Source of the DNA: Streptomyces sp. A1136
GTDB lineage: Bacteria > Actinomycetota > Actinomycetes > Streptomycetales > Streptomycetaceae
Assembly (NCBI RefSeq): GCF_004795055.1
Contig: NZ_SSBJ01000045.1
Location: 1-48,041 of the forward strand
Length of the DNA stretch: 48,041 bases
Reading direction: 5' to 3'
Position 1 is the first letter of the stretch; each line of letters begins with the position of its first letter. The position numbers were made by a program, and so were the translations under genes. Of the stretch, positions 33,154 through 43,100 are shown one piece after another. The notes beneath the pieces were generated by a model, which saw only the letters and a program-made list of their open reading frames with translations, made no database searches and was not told the DNA's origin.

Positions 33154-36100
33154 TCAGGCTGCCGGGTGGCGGGGGCCGTGTCCCGGGGGTGGGGTGAGCG
33201 TGGACGTGTAGTTCTCGCCGTCGATCAACGGGTTCTCCATGCTCACGCCGGCTGCGGCCATCCGGTCGTACTCGGCCAGGATCAGCTCTTTGGTGCGGTA
33301 CGAGCCGTATTTGGCTTCGTCCTTACGCCTGACGATTGGGAACGTGTCGAGGATGTAGTCGACGTCCTCACGGGAGATTCCGTAGAGGTGGAAGAAGAGC
33401 GCATCCAGCTCGGCGCGGATCACCTGGCGACGCGCCTCATTCCAACGGAAGGGAGCACCTGTGCAATTGATGTCGTGAGCGAACGGAGCAATGTCGTGAG
33501 CGGTATAGATGAGTTCGGCGACACGCCGAACAGTGAAATCTTGGTGCCGGTCGAGAACTGCTGGTGGGGGGACGGGAATCTGCTCTGATGTGCTTTGCGG
33601 GATGCTTGGCTGGCTGAAGCTGTTCCGCAGCACGTAGTCGTATGGGACGGAGTTGTAGGTCGCCACCAGCAGGGCAAGGTGCTTGGCGGACGGGCCGGCG
33701 GATAGGGTCCATCCGTAGGATGCGGCACCCCAAGGAATGATTGCAGCGATGGAGGTGCGCTCGTCGTTGTTGCGAGCCACGCGTCGATGTCCGAGCATTC
33801 CGGTGGTGCAGCCGAAGTTACGCCGCTCTTGACGCTTTCGTGTTTCATCTGTTGAGATCCAGTATTGCGGCTGCACAACAAAGTCCGCATCTTCGAGTTC
33901 ACGCTGCGACGCTTCGTGCGATCCCGTCGAGTCAGCGAATCTGTGGTTGTGCTGGTGCCCCATTCGGCCTTCGTACAGGGGGAGCATTCGGGCTCCCTGC
34001 TTCTCGAATGAATTCCCTTTCAGGGTCCAGCCTTCAGATTCGAGAGACTCGCGCTCGTGAAATAGGTGCGAATCCTCGGACATGTGGTACATGCGCCCCA
34101 GTGAGACTCCCCAAGGGTTACCCCTCGGGTCGCCGATTCTGACGAGAACAGGGAACCGGCGGTGCATGGCCAGGCAGATATCTGCATCGCGGCGGGACCT
34201 GAAGACAGAACAGGTGCCGGTATTGGGGTTGAGGAGCTGGATCTCCTCCGAGGTGAGGGTGAACGTATTCTCGGTGTTGTCCAGGTCGGCCGGACTCTGA
34301 AGGAAGAACGAGAACCGCGCAGCCGGTTCCTGTACTGCGATTCCAGTGACGGACAGCAGGCAGAATTTCATGCGTGAGTCCACTTCCGGGAATAGTCCGC
34401 CTCGGTTCTCAAAGTCGTACAGGGAGGCGAGGGATCTGTTATTCGCCAGATCTTTGAAGAAATTCTGAGTAGTGGTATCAGTGGCGATTCCGGTCGGGAC
34501 GATAACGCCCATTCGGCCGAGTCGGCCGAGCAGTCGGTTATTGCTTTCCGAGAATGCCGCGTATGTATTGACGGTTCCGATTCCGGTGAGGGGATACTTG
34601 CCCGAGTTTCGGATGAAGTGGGCTTCGCCATCACCCTGACGTTTTACCGCTGAGAATTCTCGGGCTAGTTCTGGTCGCGTGTTCGGGAGTTCTGCAATGA
34701 GCGCGCGACGGGTGGCAGTGCTTGAGGCGGTAGCAATACCGGTATCTCGCTGGGCAAAGAATTCCTGCTCCTTGAGCTTGATTCGTTCCCACGGCGGATT
34801 GCCGAGCACGCAGTCGAACCCTCCGGCCCAGCCCGTTAGTTCGATCACTCCAATGCCTGATTCTGGGACGGAGAAGACTTCTGGGAACTCAAGGTGCCAG
34901 TGGAAAAATCGATACTGGTGCCTCAGGCGGATGACTTCGTTGTGCGTGGACTGCGGAGCCGCGTCGGCCGACGGGTCGTGGAGGGCGCGGAAGACCTCGT
35001 CAGTCATCGCCGGAGGGGCGTCAGGTGTCTTGCACCACATGAACGCCGCGCACCAGGCGTCCGCCACGTGGAGGGCGTGGACGTATTCGGTTGACTGAGA
35101 CCAGTTCTGGTAGGCAGCTTCTTGGCGGTGCACCTCGGCCAGGGTCGCCGACGAGGCGGCAGTGATACGGCGCAGGCTGGCTGCGAACGTGCCGTTGGTG
35201 ACCTTGGGCTCGACTTCCAGGTTGAAGAGACCTTGCTGGCCGCTGCGCTCAAGCCGATTCTGGCGTTCAAGAGCTTTGGCGAACCCATTGTCGTCGCCCT
35301 CGATGGGTTTGAATGCCTCGTTCGGAATTCCGTCCTGGAGCAGCCGCGGCGTCGCCCCGATCAGCCCGTTGCCGTGCTTGACGTGCGCGTCCAGGAAGCC
35401 CAGCGGCTTGCCCGGTTCCAGGGCCTCCAGCCACAGGGAGACCTTGGCAAGCTCGACTGCCATCGGGTTGAGGTCCACTCCGTAGATGCAGCGGGCGACG
35501 ACCTCGTGGAGGGCGTGGCGGACTGCGTCCAGGGTGGGCTCCGGGTTGCGTTCGCGGACCGCTGCCACCTGCTTGGCGATGCGGCGGGCCGCCGCCACCA
35601 GGAAGTGGCCGGAGCCGCAGGCCGGGTCGCAGACCGTGAGGGACAGGAGCTCGTTGACGATGGAGTCCGCCGGGTCGGCCGCGTCGGCGGCCGTGGCCGC
35701 CTCCTGGCCGCGCTTCATTGCGTCCGCGATCACCGGGTCCAGCGTCGAGTCCAGCAGGCACTCGATGAGCGAGGACGGGGTGTAGTAGCTGCCCGTCGTC
35801 TTGCGGGTGTTGCCTGCGACCTCGACCAGGGTGAAGGTGCGGTCCGATGCGCTGTGCTTCGGTTCCAGCTCCAGCAGCGACTCGTAGACGGAGCCCAGTT
35901 CCTCCGCGTCCAGGTGCCGGTAGTCCACGGCCCGCCAGCGGCTGCCGTCGCGGACCTGGGAGAGGTGCCGTACAGCCGTCAGCAAGGCCTCGTTGGACAG
36001 TTTGAGGCCGCGCAGCGGGGCGTCCGCGTCCGTGTCGTTGAAGAGGCCACCGATGCCCGGCAGGGCCAGTTCCGGGCGGCCGGCCTCGTCGCCCAGCGCC

Positions 36101-37170
36101 GCCAGGACGATGCCCAGCGCCTCGTACAGGTCGCCGTGGGCCGTGCCCCGGCGCTTTCGGGCGTGCGCGCGGAGCCGGGCCGAGGAGAAGTAGGACGCGT
36201 AGCGGTCGCGGGCCTGCTGGTCGGCCTTCGGGGACAGCAGCGCTTCGCGGTCCTCGGCGACGAAGATGAACAGCAGGCGGTACACCAGCCGCAGCAGGGC
36301 CGCCTGGAGGGCCTTCGGCTGGACGTCCTCGCGTAGGGCGGCGTTCGCCGGGTGGCGGAGGAAGCCCGTACCCAGTGCTGTGATCGCCTCCTGGACGCCC
36401 TTGCGGAGCTGGTCCAGCGCCCGCGTGCCCGAGGCGATGGCCTCCGTACGCCACTTCTCCAGCCAGCACGCCGACGGGGCCGCGTCCTCCGCGACCTCGA
36501 AGCGGGAGACGTGCAGGGTCCGGTACAGCAGGACGAACTCGCTGAACAGCTCGCCGTCGAAGATCGCTTCCAGGTCGAACTCGACGTACGAGGCCGTGGC
36601 CAGGGCGCTGGAGTCGCGCAGCAGCCGCACCTGGCGGCCGTTCGTCAGCACGCCCCACAGGTGGGCGTCGACGCGGTTCAGGCATTCCTGGAGCATCGAC
36701 TGCGGCGGGACCGTGCCGGCCCCGCCGGGGCGCTTGTCCAGGTTGGCGTTCCAGGCCGCCTGGTGGATGAGGGCGTGGCGCCAGCGGTGGGAGACGGGGA
36801 AGGACTTCTCCGCGTCCGAGTCGGCCGTGATGCCGGCCGGGCCGACCGGCGTCAGCGGGCCGAAGCCCAGTTCGCGCCAGAGCGGGGTCAGCCAGTCGTT
36901 GCCCGCCAGGCCCGTCGGGTCGGCGGCGGGCAGGCCAATCTCCTCGTGCTCCGGGAGGCGCTTGCGCAGGTCGCGCCAGAGCGGCTTGAGGTACTCCCAG
37001 CTGCGCTCGGCCTCGTCCCGTACGGAACGAGAGGTCGGCAGGCCGTAGTCCACCGGCTTGGAGCCGGGGACGTCCTTGCCCTCCGAGATCCGCACCAGCA
37101 TGTCGGCCGGCAGGAGCGCGCCGACCGTCTGGACGGCGGTGAAGACCTGGTTGCGGGTGGTGGCAGACAT
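33154..37170 (-). CDS. drmMI: DISARM-type adenine methyltransferase (DrmMI-like)
   Basis: The 1338-residue protein is a large Eco57I/PglX-type N6-adenine methyltransferase. Residues 1-500 are the N-terminal module of these enzymes; SAM motif I is CDPACGSGHFLVAA near 515, followed by YGVDLNPMAVELAKVSLW; catalytic motif IV is LGNPPW near 790; the remainder is a long target-recognition region. Length and neighbourhood fit class 1 DISARM DrmMI. The ATG at 37170 shares one base with the helicase stop (TGATG), so they are coupled. GC content falls within the C-terminal half: 34441-34500 has 29 of 60 G/C, against 43 of 60 at 36001-36060. This suggests that the recognition domain was swapped in by recombination. 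Confidence 0.82.
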   Translation of the reverse strand: MSATTRNQVFTAVQTVGALLPADMLVRISEGKDVPGSKPVDYGLPTSRSVRDEAERSWEYLKPLWRDLRKRLPEHEEIGLPAADPTGLAGNDWLTPLWRELGFGPLTPVGPAGITADSDAEKSFPVSHRWRHALIHQAAWNANLDKRPGGAGTVPPQSMLQECLNRVDAHLWGVLTNGRQVRLLRDSSALATASYVEFDLEAIFDGELFSEFVLLYRTLHVSRFEVAEDAAPSACWLEKWRTEAIASGTRALDQLRKGVQEAITALGTGFLRHPANAALREDVQPKALQAALLRLVYRLLFIFVAEDREALLSPKADQQARDRYASYFSSARLRAHARKRRGTAHGDLYEALGIVLAALGDEAGRPELALPGIGGLFNDTDADAPLRGLKLSNEALLTAVRHLSQVRDGSRWRAVDYRHLDAEELGSVYESLLELEPKHSASDRTFTLVEVAGNTRKTTGSYYTPSSLIECLLDSTLDPVIADAMKRGQEAATAADAADPADSIVNELLSLTVCDPACGSGHFLVAAARRIAKQVAAVRERNPEPTLDAVRHALHEVVARCIYGVDLNPMAVELAKVSLWLEALEPGKPLGFLDAHVKHGNGLIGATPRLLQDGIPNEAFKPIEGDDNGFAKALERQNRLERSGQQGLFNLEVEPKVTNGTFAASLRRITAASSATLAEVHRQEAAYQNWSQSTEYVHALHVADAWCAAFMWCKTPDAPPAMTDEVFRALHDPSADAAPQSTHNEVIRLRHQYRFFHWHLEFPEVFSVPESGIGVIELTGWAGGFDCVLGNPPWERIKLKEQEFFAQRDTGIATASSTATRRALIAELPNTRPELAREFSAVKRQGDGEAHFIRNSGKYPLTGIGTVNTYAAFSESNNRLLGRLGRMGVIVPTGIATDTTTQNFFKDLANNRSLASLYDFENRGGLFPEVDSRMKFCLLSVTGIAVQEPAARFSFFLQSPADLDNTENTFTLTSEEIQLLNPNTGTCSVFRSRRDADICLAMHRRFPVLVRIGDPRGNPWGVSLGRMYHMSEDSHLFHERESLESEGWTLKGNSFEKQGARMLPLYEGRMGHQHNHRFADSTGSHEASQRELEDADFVVQPQYWISTDETRKRQERRNFGCTTGMLGHRRVARNNDERTSIAAIIPWGAASYGWTLSAGPSAKHLALLVATYNSVPYDYVLRNSFSQPSIPQSTSEQIPVPPPAVLDRHQDFTVRRVAELIYTAHDIAPFAHDINCTGAPFRWNEARRQVIRAELDALFFHLYGISREDVDYILDTFPIVRRKDEAKYGSYRTKELILAEYDRMAAAGVSMENPLIDGENYTSTLTPPPGHGPRHPAA

Positions 37171-40106
37171 CAGGCGGACACTCCGGCGGCGACGGCGGCG
37201 GGCAGGTAGACGTAGGCGCCGAGGATGTCGGCGGGCTTCTGGGCGGTGACCGTCAGGCCGCGGACGATCTCGCCGGACGCCGCGCGCACGCGGCGGTGCG
37301 AGGCGTCGAGGTCGGAGGCCAGCTCGTCGCCGTATGCGGCGAGGTGGTCCGATGCCTCCGGGAGCTGGCCCAGGATGCGGGTCATCGTGCGCTCGCCGAA
37401 GTACGCGTCGGTGTTCTCCGTGGCCGTGGCGTCGAGGAGGGCGATGGCCTCCTCCGGCGGCAGCCACGCCGCGTTCTTCGGGGAGCCCTGGAAGGCCAAC
37501 AGGCGGGCGTCCTCCGCGACCAGCTGCTTGTCGCCCGTGCGGGACGGCAGCGTGAGGTGGAAGCGGTAGCGGACCAGCAACAACGTGGTGCGGGTGGTGA
37601 CCGCGTCCGTGGTGATGACGCCGCAGCGGCGGGCCGGGCGGGCGCCGTCGGCCTGGGTGTCCAGGGCGGCGTTCAGGACGTGGGCCGCGAGGGCGCCGAC
37701 CACCGGGTCCGTGCGGACCAGGGCCGCCTCGCCGCGGCCGACCGCGGGATCGCTGAGGAAGGGGATCGGGCGGTCCTTCTCGATCACCTCCGCCCCCACA
37801 ACCGGCGCGAGCGCGTCGCGCAAGCCCGCCGGGGTGCCGCCGACCTGGGCGGTGAAGTCCTCGCCGGTGCCACGGAGTACGGCGCCCAGCGCGTTCAGCG
37901 ACTCGCGGACGAAGGTGTCCACCTCGCCCGTGCCGCCCAGGGCTTCGCGGACCGCCGCGACCTCCCGGGCCACCTCCTGCGGATGGATGGAGCGCTGCGC
38001 GAACCGGGACCGGGAGGCCTTCTCCCGCTCGGCGGCCGAGTTCCAGTCGCTGTCCAGCTTCGCCGTGCTCACCTTGAACGCGTCCGCGCTGAACAGGGCG
38101 TCCTCCTGCTCCCGGCCGCGCATCAGCAGCCACTCCACGATCGCGTCCGTCACGCCGGTGGACAGCTCGTCGGGTACCGAGACCGAGATGCCGAGGTCCT
38201 TCTTGATCTGCCGGTGCTTCTTGATGAGGACTTCGAGTACCTTGCCGTCGATGCCGTTGTCATCGCCGTACAGGGTGATGACGCGGACCTCGTCGCGCTT
38301 CTGCCCGTACCGGTCCACGCGCCCCTCGCGCTGGTCGTGGCGGGTCGGGTTCCAGGCCAGGTCGTAGTGGAGGACGGCGTCGAAGTAGTGCTGGAGATTG
38401 ACGCCCTCGGACAGGCAGTCGGTGGCGATCAGGACGCGGCGGGCGGCCTTGTCGCTGCCGGCCTCTGCCGCCAGTTCCTCGATGCGCTGGACCCGCTGCT
38501 GAGGGGAGAGCGTGCCGGTGACCGCCTTGACGACCGTGTTGGCGCCGAGCGGGGAGCGCTTCTTCTTGCCGTCCTCGGTCTCGCCCGCGGCCAGCTCGGC
38601 CTCCAGGTACTCGGCCGTCGGGATGTAGCGGCAGAAGACGATGGGGTGGTAGCCGTCCGCGAGCAGGGCCTTGAGGTGCTTGATCAGGGCCTTCAGCTTG
38701 AGGTCGTCGCCGACGCCCTCCAGTGCGGCGGCCCGCTGCGCGAGCTCGGAAAGGCGGTCGCCCGTGCCGTCCGTCTCCGCGCCCGGTGCCACGTCCATGC
38801 CTTCGAGGGTGTCGCTGTCGGCGGCGTCGCTGTTGAGCGGAGCACCGAGCCGGTCGGCCTCCTCAGCGGAGGCAGCGATGGCCGCGGCCGAGCGGGTGCG
38901 CAGGGTCTGGGACGCGGCCCGCGGGGAGGACACCAGGGAGCGCAGCAGGGCGATCGCCGACCACCAGGCGATACGGGCTTCACGCTTGCCCTGGCTGCCG
39001 GCCGCCTCGACGCGCTCACTCGCGTACGCGATGGCGTCGTCCAGCAGGGCCCGGTAGGCGGGGGACAGTTTGTACGTCTCGTCCTTGAAGTACCGGTCGG
39101 AGGGGAAGGCGGTGCGCTCGGCGAGGCTGTCGTCGCCGAGGCCGTCCTCCTTCGTGAGGTACTGGCGTACGTCGGCCCGCTTGCGTGCCACGAAGTGCTG
39201 GGCGAGGAGCTTCCTGCCCGACTCCGTTTCCAGGTTTACCTGCGCCAGCTCCGGCTTGACCAGCCCCAGCAGGTTGCGGAACGCGGACTCCTTGCCGCTG
39301 TGCGGGGTCGCCGTCACCAGCACCAGGTGGCGCTCGGTGTCCTCGGCGACGCGGCGCAGCAGCTCGTAGCGGAGCTGGTTCTGGGCACCGGAGGGAGAGT
39401 CCTCGGCGGCTACGCAGGTGTGGGCCTCGTCCACGATCACCAGGTCGGGGCAGTGGCGGACGAAGTCGTCGCGGTGGCGGGGGGACTTGATGAAATCGGT
39501 GGAGACGATGACGTGGGGGTAGCGGTCGAAGAGGGACTGGCCGAGGTCCAGGCCGCGTTCGAGGCGGGAGACGGTCGAGGAGAGGACCAGCTCCGCGTCG
39601 ATGCCGAACTTGGTTCGCAGTTCCTGCTGCCACTGCTCGGCGAGCGCCGGCGAGCAGAGCACGGCCAAGCCCGTCGCCTCGCCCTGGGCGAGGAGCTCGC
39701 TCGCGATCAGGCCCGCCTCGACGGTCTTGCCGATGCCGACGTCGTCGGAGATCAGCATGCGGACGGTCTGCTGGCGCAGTGCCATGAGGAGGGGTACCAG
39801 CTGGTAGGCGCGCGGTTCCACCGAGATACCGGCGAGGGAGCGGAACGGGCCGGCGCCCGACCGGAAGCCGATGCGCAGGGCGGTGCGCAGCAGGCCGGCC
39901 GCCCGCTGGTCGCCGAGGTCGGACGGCTCGGGCGCCGCGAACTCGGCGCCCTTCACCTCCTCGAACGCCGGGAAGACGGCGGCGATGTCGTCGTCCGAAC
40001 CGCCGAGGGGGCGCAGGACGAGCAGGTCGGCCTCGCTCTCGGGCAGCACCACCCACTCGCGGCCGCGGGCCGTCACGAGGGAACCCGCGGTGTACGTCAG
40101 TGCCAT
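37170..40106 (-). CDS. drmD: DISARM SNF2-like helicase (DrmD-like)
   Basis: The 978-residue protein has the characteristic start of DrmD-type proteins (AGSLVTARGREWVVLP, LLVLRPLGGSD) and an SNF2/HepA helicase core: Walker A DDVGIGKT near 121-128, Walker B IVDEAH near 226, VTATPHSG and motif VI REGRVDRYGQK near 600. DrmD occurs in class 1 DISARM next to DrmMI, exactly as here. It presumably translocates on DNA and takes part in discriminating self from invader. The ATG at 40106 lies 35 bases after the fusion gene's stop; the ribosome site is weak (GAGGA), so translation may depend on the gene before it. Confidence 0.84.
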   Translation of the reverse strand: MALTYTAGSLVTARGREWVVLPESEADLLVLRPLGGSDDDIAAVFPAFEEVKGAEFAAPEPSDLGDQRAAGLLRTALRIGFRSGAGPFRSLAGISVEPRAYQLVPLLMALRQQTVRMLISDDVGIGKTVEAGLIASELLAQGEATGLAVLCSPALAEQWQQELRTKFGIDAELVLSSTVSRLERGLDLGQSLFDRYPHVIVSTDFIKSPRHRDDFVRHCPDLVIVDEAHTCVAAEDSPSGAQNQLRYELLRRVAEDTERHLVLVTATPHSGKESAFRNLLGLVKPELAQVNLETESGRKLLAQHFVARKRADVRQYLTKEDGLGDDSLAERTAFPSDRYFKDETYKLSPAYRALLDDAIAYASERVEAAGSQGKREARIAWWSAIALLRSLVSSPRAASQTLRTRSAAAIAASAEEADRLGAPLNSDAADSDTLEGMDVAPGAETDGTGDRLSELAQRAAALEGVGDDLKLKALIKHLKALLADGYHPIVFCRYIPTAEYLEAELAAGETEDGKKKRSPLGANTVVKAVTGTLSPQQRVQRIEELAAEAGSDKAARRVLIATDCLSEGVNLQHYFDAVLHYDLAWNPTRHDQREGRVDRYGQKRDEVRVITLYGDDNGIDGKVLEVLIKKHRQIKKDLGISVSVPDELSTGVTDAIVEWLLMRGREQEDALFSADAFKVSTAKLDSDWNSAAEREKASRSRFAQRSIHPQEVAREVAAVREALGGTGEVDTFVRESLNALGAVLRGTGEDFTAQVGGTPAGLRDALAPVVGAEVIEKDRPIPFLSDPAVGRGEAALVRTDPVVGALAAHVLNAALDTQADGARPARRCGVITTDAVTTRTTLLLVRYRFHLTLPSRTGDKQLVAEDARLLAFQGSPKNAAWLPPEEAIALLDATATENTDAYFGERTMTRILGQLPEASDHLAAYGDELASDLDASHRRVRAASGEIVRGLTVTAQKPADILGAYVYLPAAVAAGVSA

Positions 40107-40141
40107 ATGAGTCGTCTCGTCCTCGTGTCAGTTGGCGGAAG

Positions 40142-43100
40142 TCAGTGAGCGGAAGGGGTGCCGAAGTAGCGGGCGTGCGGGGCGACGAGCTTGTCCCAGT
40201 CGGCGTCGTGCGGGAAGCGGACGACGTCCCAGCGGGCGTCCAGGAGGCGCTCTTCGGCGTCTTCGTCGCGGAGCGCCGTCGGCTCGGTCTCGGGCAGGTC
40301 GACGAAGACCGCCAGGTTGACGCCGGGCAGTCGGTACACGTAGTCCGCCAGTGCGTTCGCCTCGGTGATCAGGGTTTCGCTCTCGTCGGGGAGACGGAGG
40401 CCGCGCGCCCTCAGCCAGGTGAGCAGGTTGTCCTGGGCGACGGCGACGGCCTCCTCGACCGCGGCCTCCACCCGGGTCATGGACGGGGCGTCCGGAGCCT
40501 GGTCGAGGAGGCGGCGGAACTGCTCCGAGCGGGACTCGCTGCGCGTCTCACGCGTGGCCGTGGCCGAGGCGAAGCGGACCAGGAGCTCTTTTGCCGCGTG
40601 TCGGTTGATGAGGGAGTGGTTCAGCTGGTTGCCGTAGGTCAGCAGGCACTCGTAGCAGCCCAGGGCGCAGGGGCGGTCCGGGTGGGGGCCGTCCTGGTCC
40701 GTGCCGTCCTCGTCGAAGTGGCAGATGGCGAGGGCCTGCCGGGCCGCCTTCGCCAGCGCGCCCTTCTCCGCCTGGAGGCGGCGCAGGACGCCCGCCCCGC
40801 CCTCGGCGGCCTCGGTGAAGAGGATGCGGCGGCGGGGGCCGTCGTCCGGGGGCAGCAGCTCACTGGTCAGCTCGGCGTCCTCCAGCTCGAAGGCGGCCTC
40901 GATGCCCCGCTCCAGCGCGTACATGAGTGACAGCGCGATCGGCTCGGGCAGGGCCTCGTCGAGCGTGAGGACCAGGATGTTGCGGCGGTCCTCCACGAAG
41001 GGGATGACGCGCTTCTTGCGGCGCCGCTCGTTGCCGTCCTCGTCGATCACCGGCAGCTCGGCGGAGTCACCGGAGGCCTGCGAGGCGTCGCGGTCGTTCA
41101 TCCAGCGGCCGTCGGCCAGGTCAAGCCAGTAGCCGTTCGGCTCGTCGCTCTTGGCGCGGACCCGGCCGGTGTTGGTGATGCGGACCGTCGCCGAGTCCCC
41201 GTACGCCAGCTCGGCGACCGGAGCGCCCGCCGCGTCGGTGACGGACGCGTTCAGCCGGCCGCTGCGCGTGCCGTGGTCGTGGAAGCGATAGGAGGTCTCC
41301 AGCCGGAAGCCGGCGCGGCGCCGCTCCTCCTCGTCGGAGGAAATCCGCTCACGGCGCGTGGTGTACACGGTGTGGAGGTGGAGGAGCCCGTACGTGGCTG
41401 AGCCGAGCGGCTCGTCGCACATGAGGCAGCGGTCGTTGCGCTCCTCGGGGTCGTGGTGGTAGCCGCACTGCGCGCAGCGGCGGGCCTCGCTCGTGGCGAG
41501 GTCGCCTGAGGAGTCGGGCGGCAGCTGGATCCGGGTGACCTGGTAGCGGGCACCCTCGTGGTAGATCAGCGCGCCGGGCCCGAACTCGCGGATGGCGAGG
41601 AAGCGGGGCCGCTGGAGGAAGTCGCCGTTTCCGCGGCGGTGGCCGACGGTCGGGATGTACGCGGCGAGCGGCAGGCGCGGGAAGCTGTAGCCGGGCAGGA
41701 AGCCCTCGGAGGCGAGATAGCGGTACGGGTTGAAGTCCGAGAGGACCGACTTGTTGTCGACGCTCTCGTTCATCAGCAGGTTCAGCTGCGTCTCGGCCTC
41801 ACGGCGGCGCGAGTTCGCCCGGATCCGGTCGCCCTCCGTCAGGCTGTAGTCGAGCCGACGCCGGTTCTGGATGAACTGGTCGTCGAGCGCGGAGGTGAAC
41901 AGCTTGCGCCAACGGTCGAAGGCACGGTTGAAGCGCTCAGGTACGGTGCGGACCTGGTCCTGGATCCACTCGTCGTACCACCAGGTGGTGTCCGCGAAGT
42001 CGGGCAGCAGCGGGCCGAGGACGCGAAGGGACGCGTCGACGGTGCGGCGCTGGGCGTCCTTGTCGAGGGACGCGGCGAGGATCTCCGGGTGCAGGTTGAG
42101 GTCCGGGGCGGGGCGTTCGCCGGTGTCCGGGTAGGACACGTCGAGGACGTCCGGGATGGCACGGCCCAGCTTCAGGCCCGCCTCCGCGATCCAGATCCCC
42201 TGGAGGTGGGAGCGGACCAGGTCCTCATTGGCGAGGTCCAGGCGGGGCGGGGCGACCGCGCCCGCCACCATCCGCTCGGAGCGGCGGAAGTAGTACTGGT
42301 CGTGGCTGTTGCCGGTGGCGCAGTACGTGGTGACCAGGGCGGGCTGGCCACTGCGGCCGGCCCGGCCCGAGCGCTGGGCGTAGTTGGCGGGCGTCGGGGG
42401 GACGTTGCGCATCATCACCGCGTTGAGCGAGGAGATGTCGACGCCGAGTTCCATGGTCGGCGAGCAGTACAGCAGCTTCAGCTGGGCTTTGCGGAAGGCC
42501 TCCTCCCGCTGCTCCCGCTCCTCGGGGGAGACCTGCGCCGTGTGCTCGCGGGCGAACAGGCCAGCCAGGGCGCCCGCCGCGTCCTTGTACAGCTCGCGGA
42601 AGAAGGTGTTCACCCGGGGGCCGTCGCCGCTCTGGTAGGTGCGGGTCAGCGGGTCGTGCGTACCGGTCTCGCCCTTGCCGGCCCGCCAGAGCAGGGACTG
42701 CGCGGCGACCCGGTAGCCGGTCGTGGCGGGGCCCGTCGGGCGGCGGAAGCGGCCGGCGCGCTGCGGGGCCTCGGAGACCTCCTTCACCAACCCGGCCTTC
42801 GCCAGGACCTGCAGCAGCTGCTCAATGACCAGCTGGAGTTCGTCGGTGTCGAGTTCCTTGAACTTGCGGTCGGCCCGGCACAGGTACTTGCCGAACTTGC
42901 CGCGGGCGGACAGGAACAGCGCCGAGCGGTCCATGCCCTTGCCCGAGGGGTGCGGGTAGGCGGTACCCACCTTGGGCCGGTCGGAGGCGGACAGGACCCA
43001 CGGGTCCACGAGCCGTTCCTCGCTCGCCCGCTGGAGTGCGTCGAAGTCGTCCCGGAAGTAGGACACGTCGATGGCGAGGGACCGGCGCATCTCGTTGAGC

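Noticed and set aside
33154..38133. 1659-residue methyltransferase with a longer N-terminus
   Set aside because: The extra 321 residues lie antiparallel to nothing but overlap the SNF2 gene in the wrong frame and are G/R/P-rich; the ATG at 37170 coupled to the SNF2 stop is the natural start.
37296..40148. 950-codon open frame antisense to the SNF2 helicase
   Set aside because: Shadow of the DrmD-like gene; no recognisable domain and biased composition.
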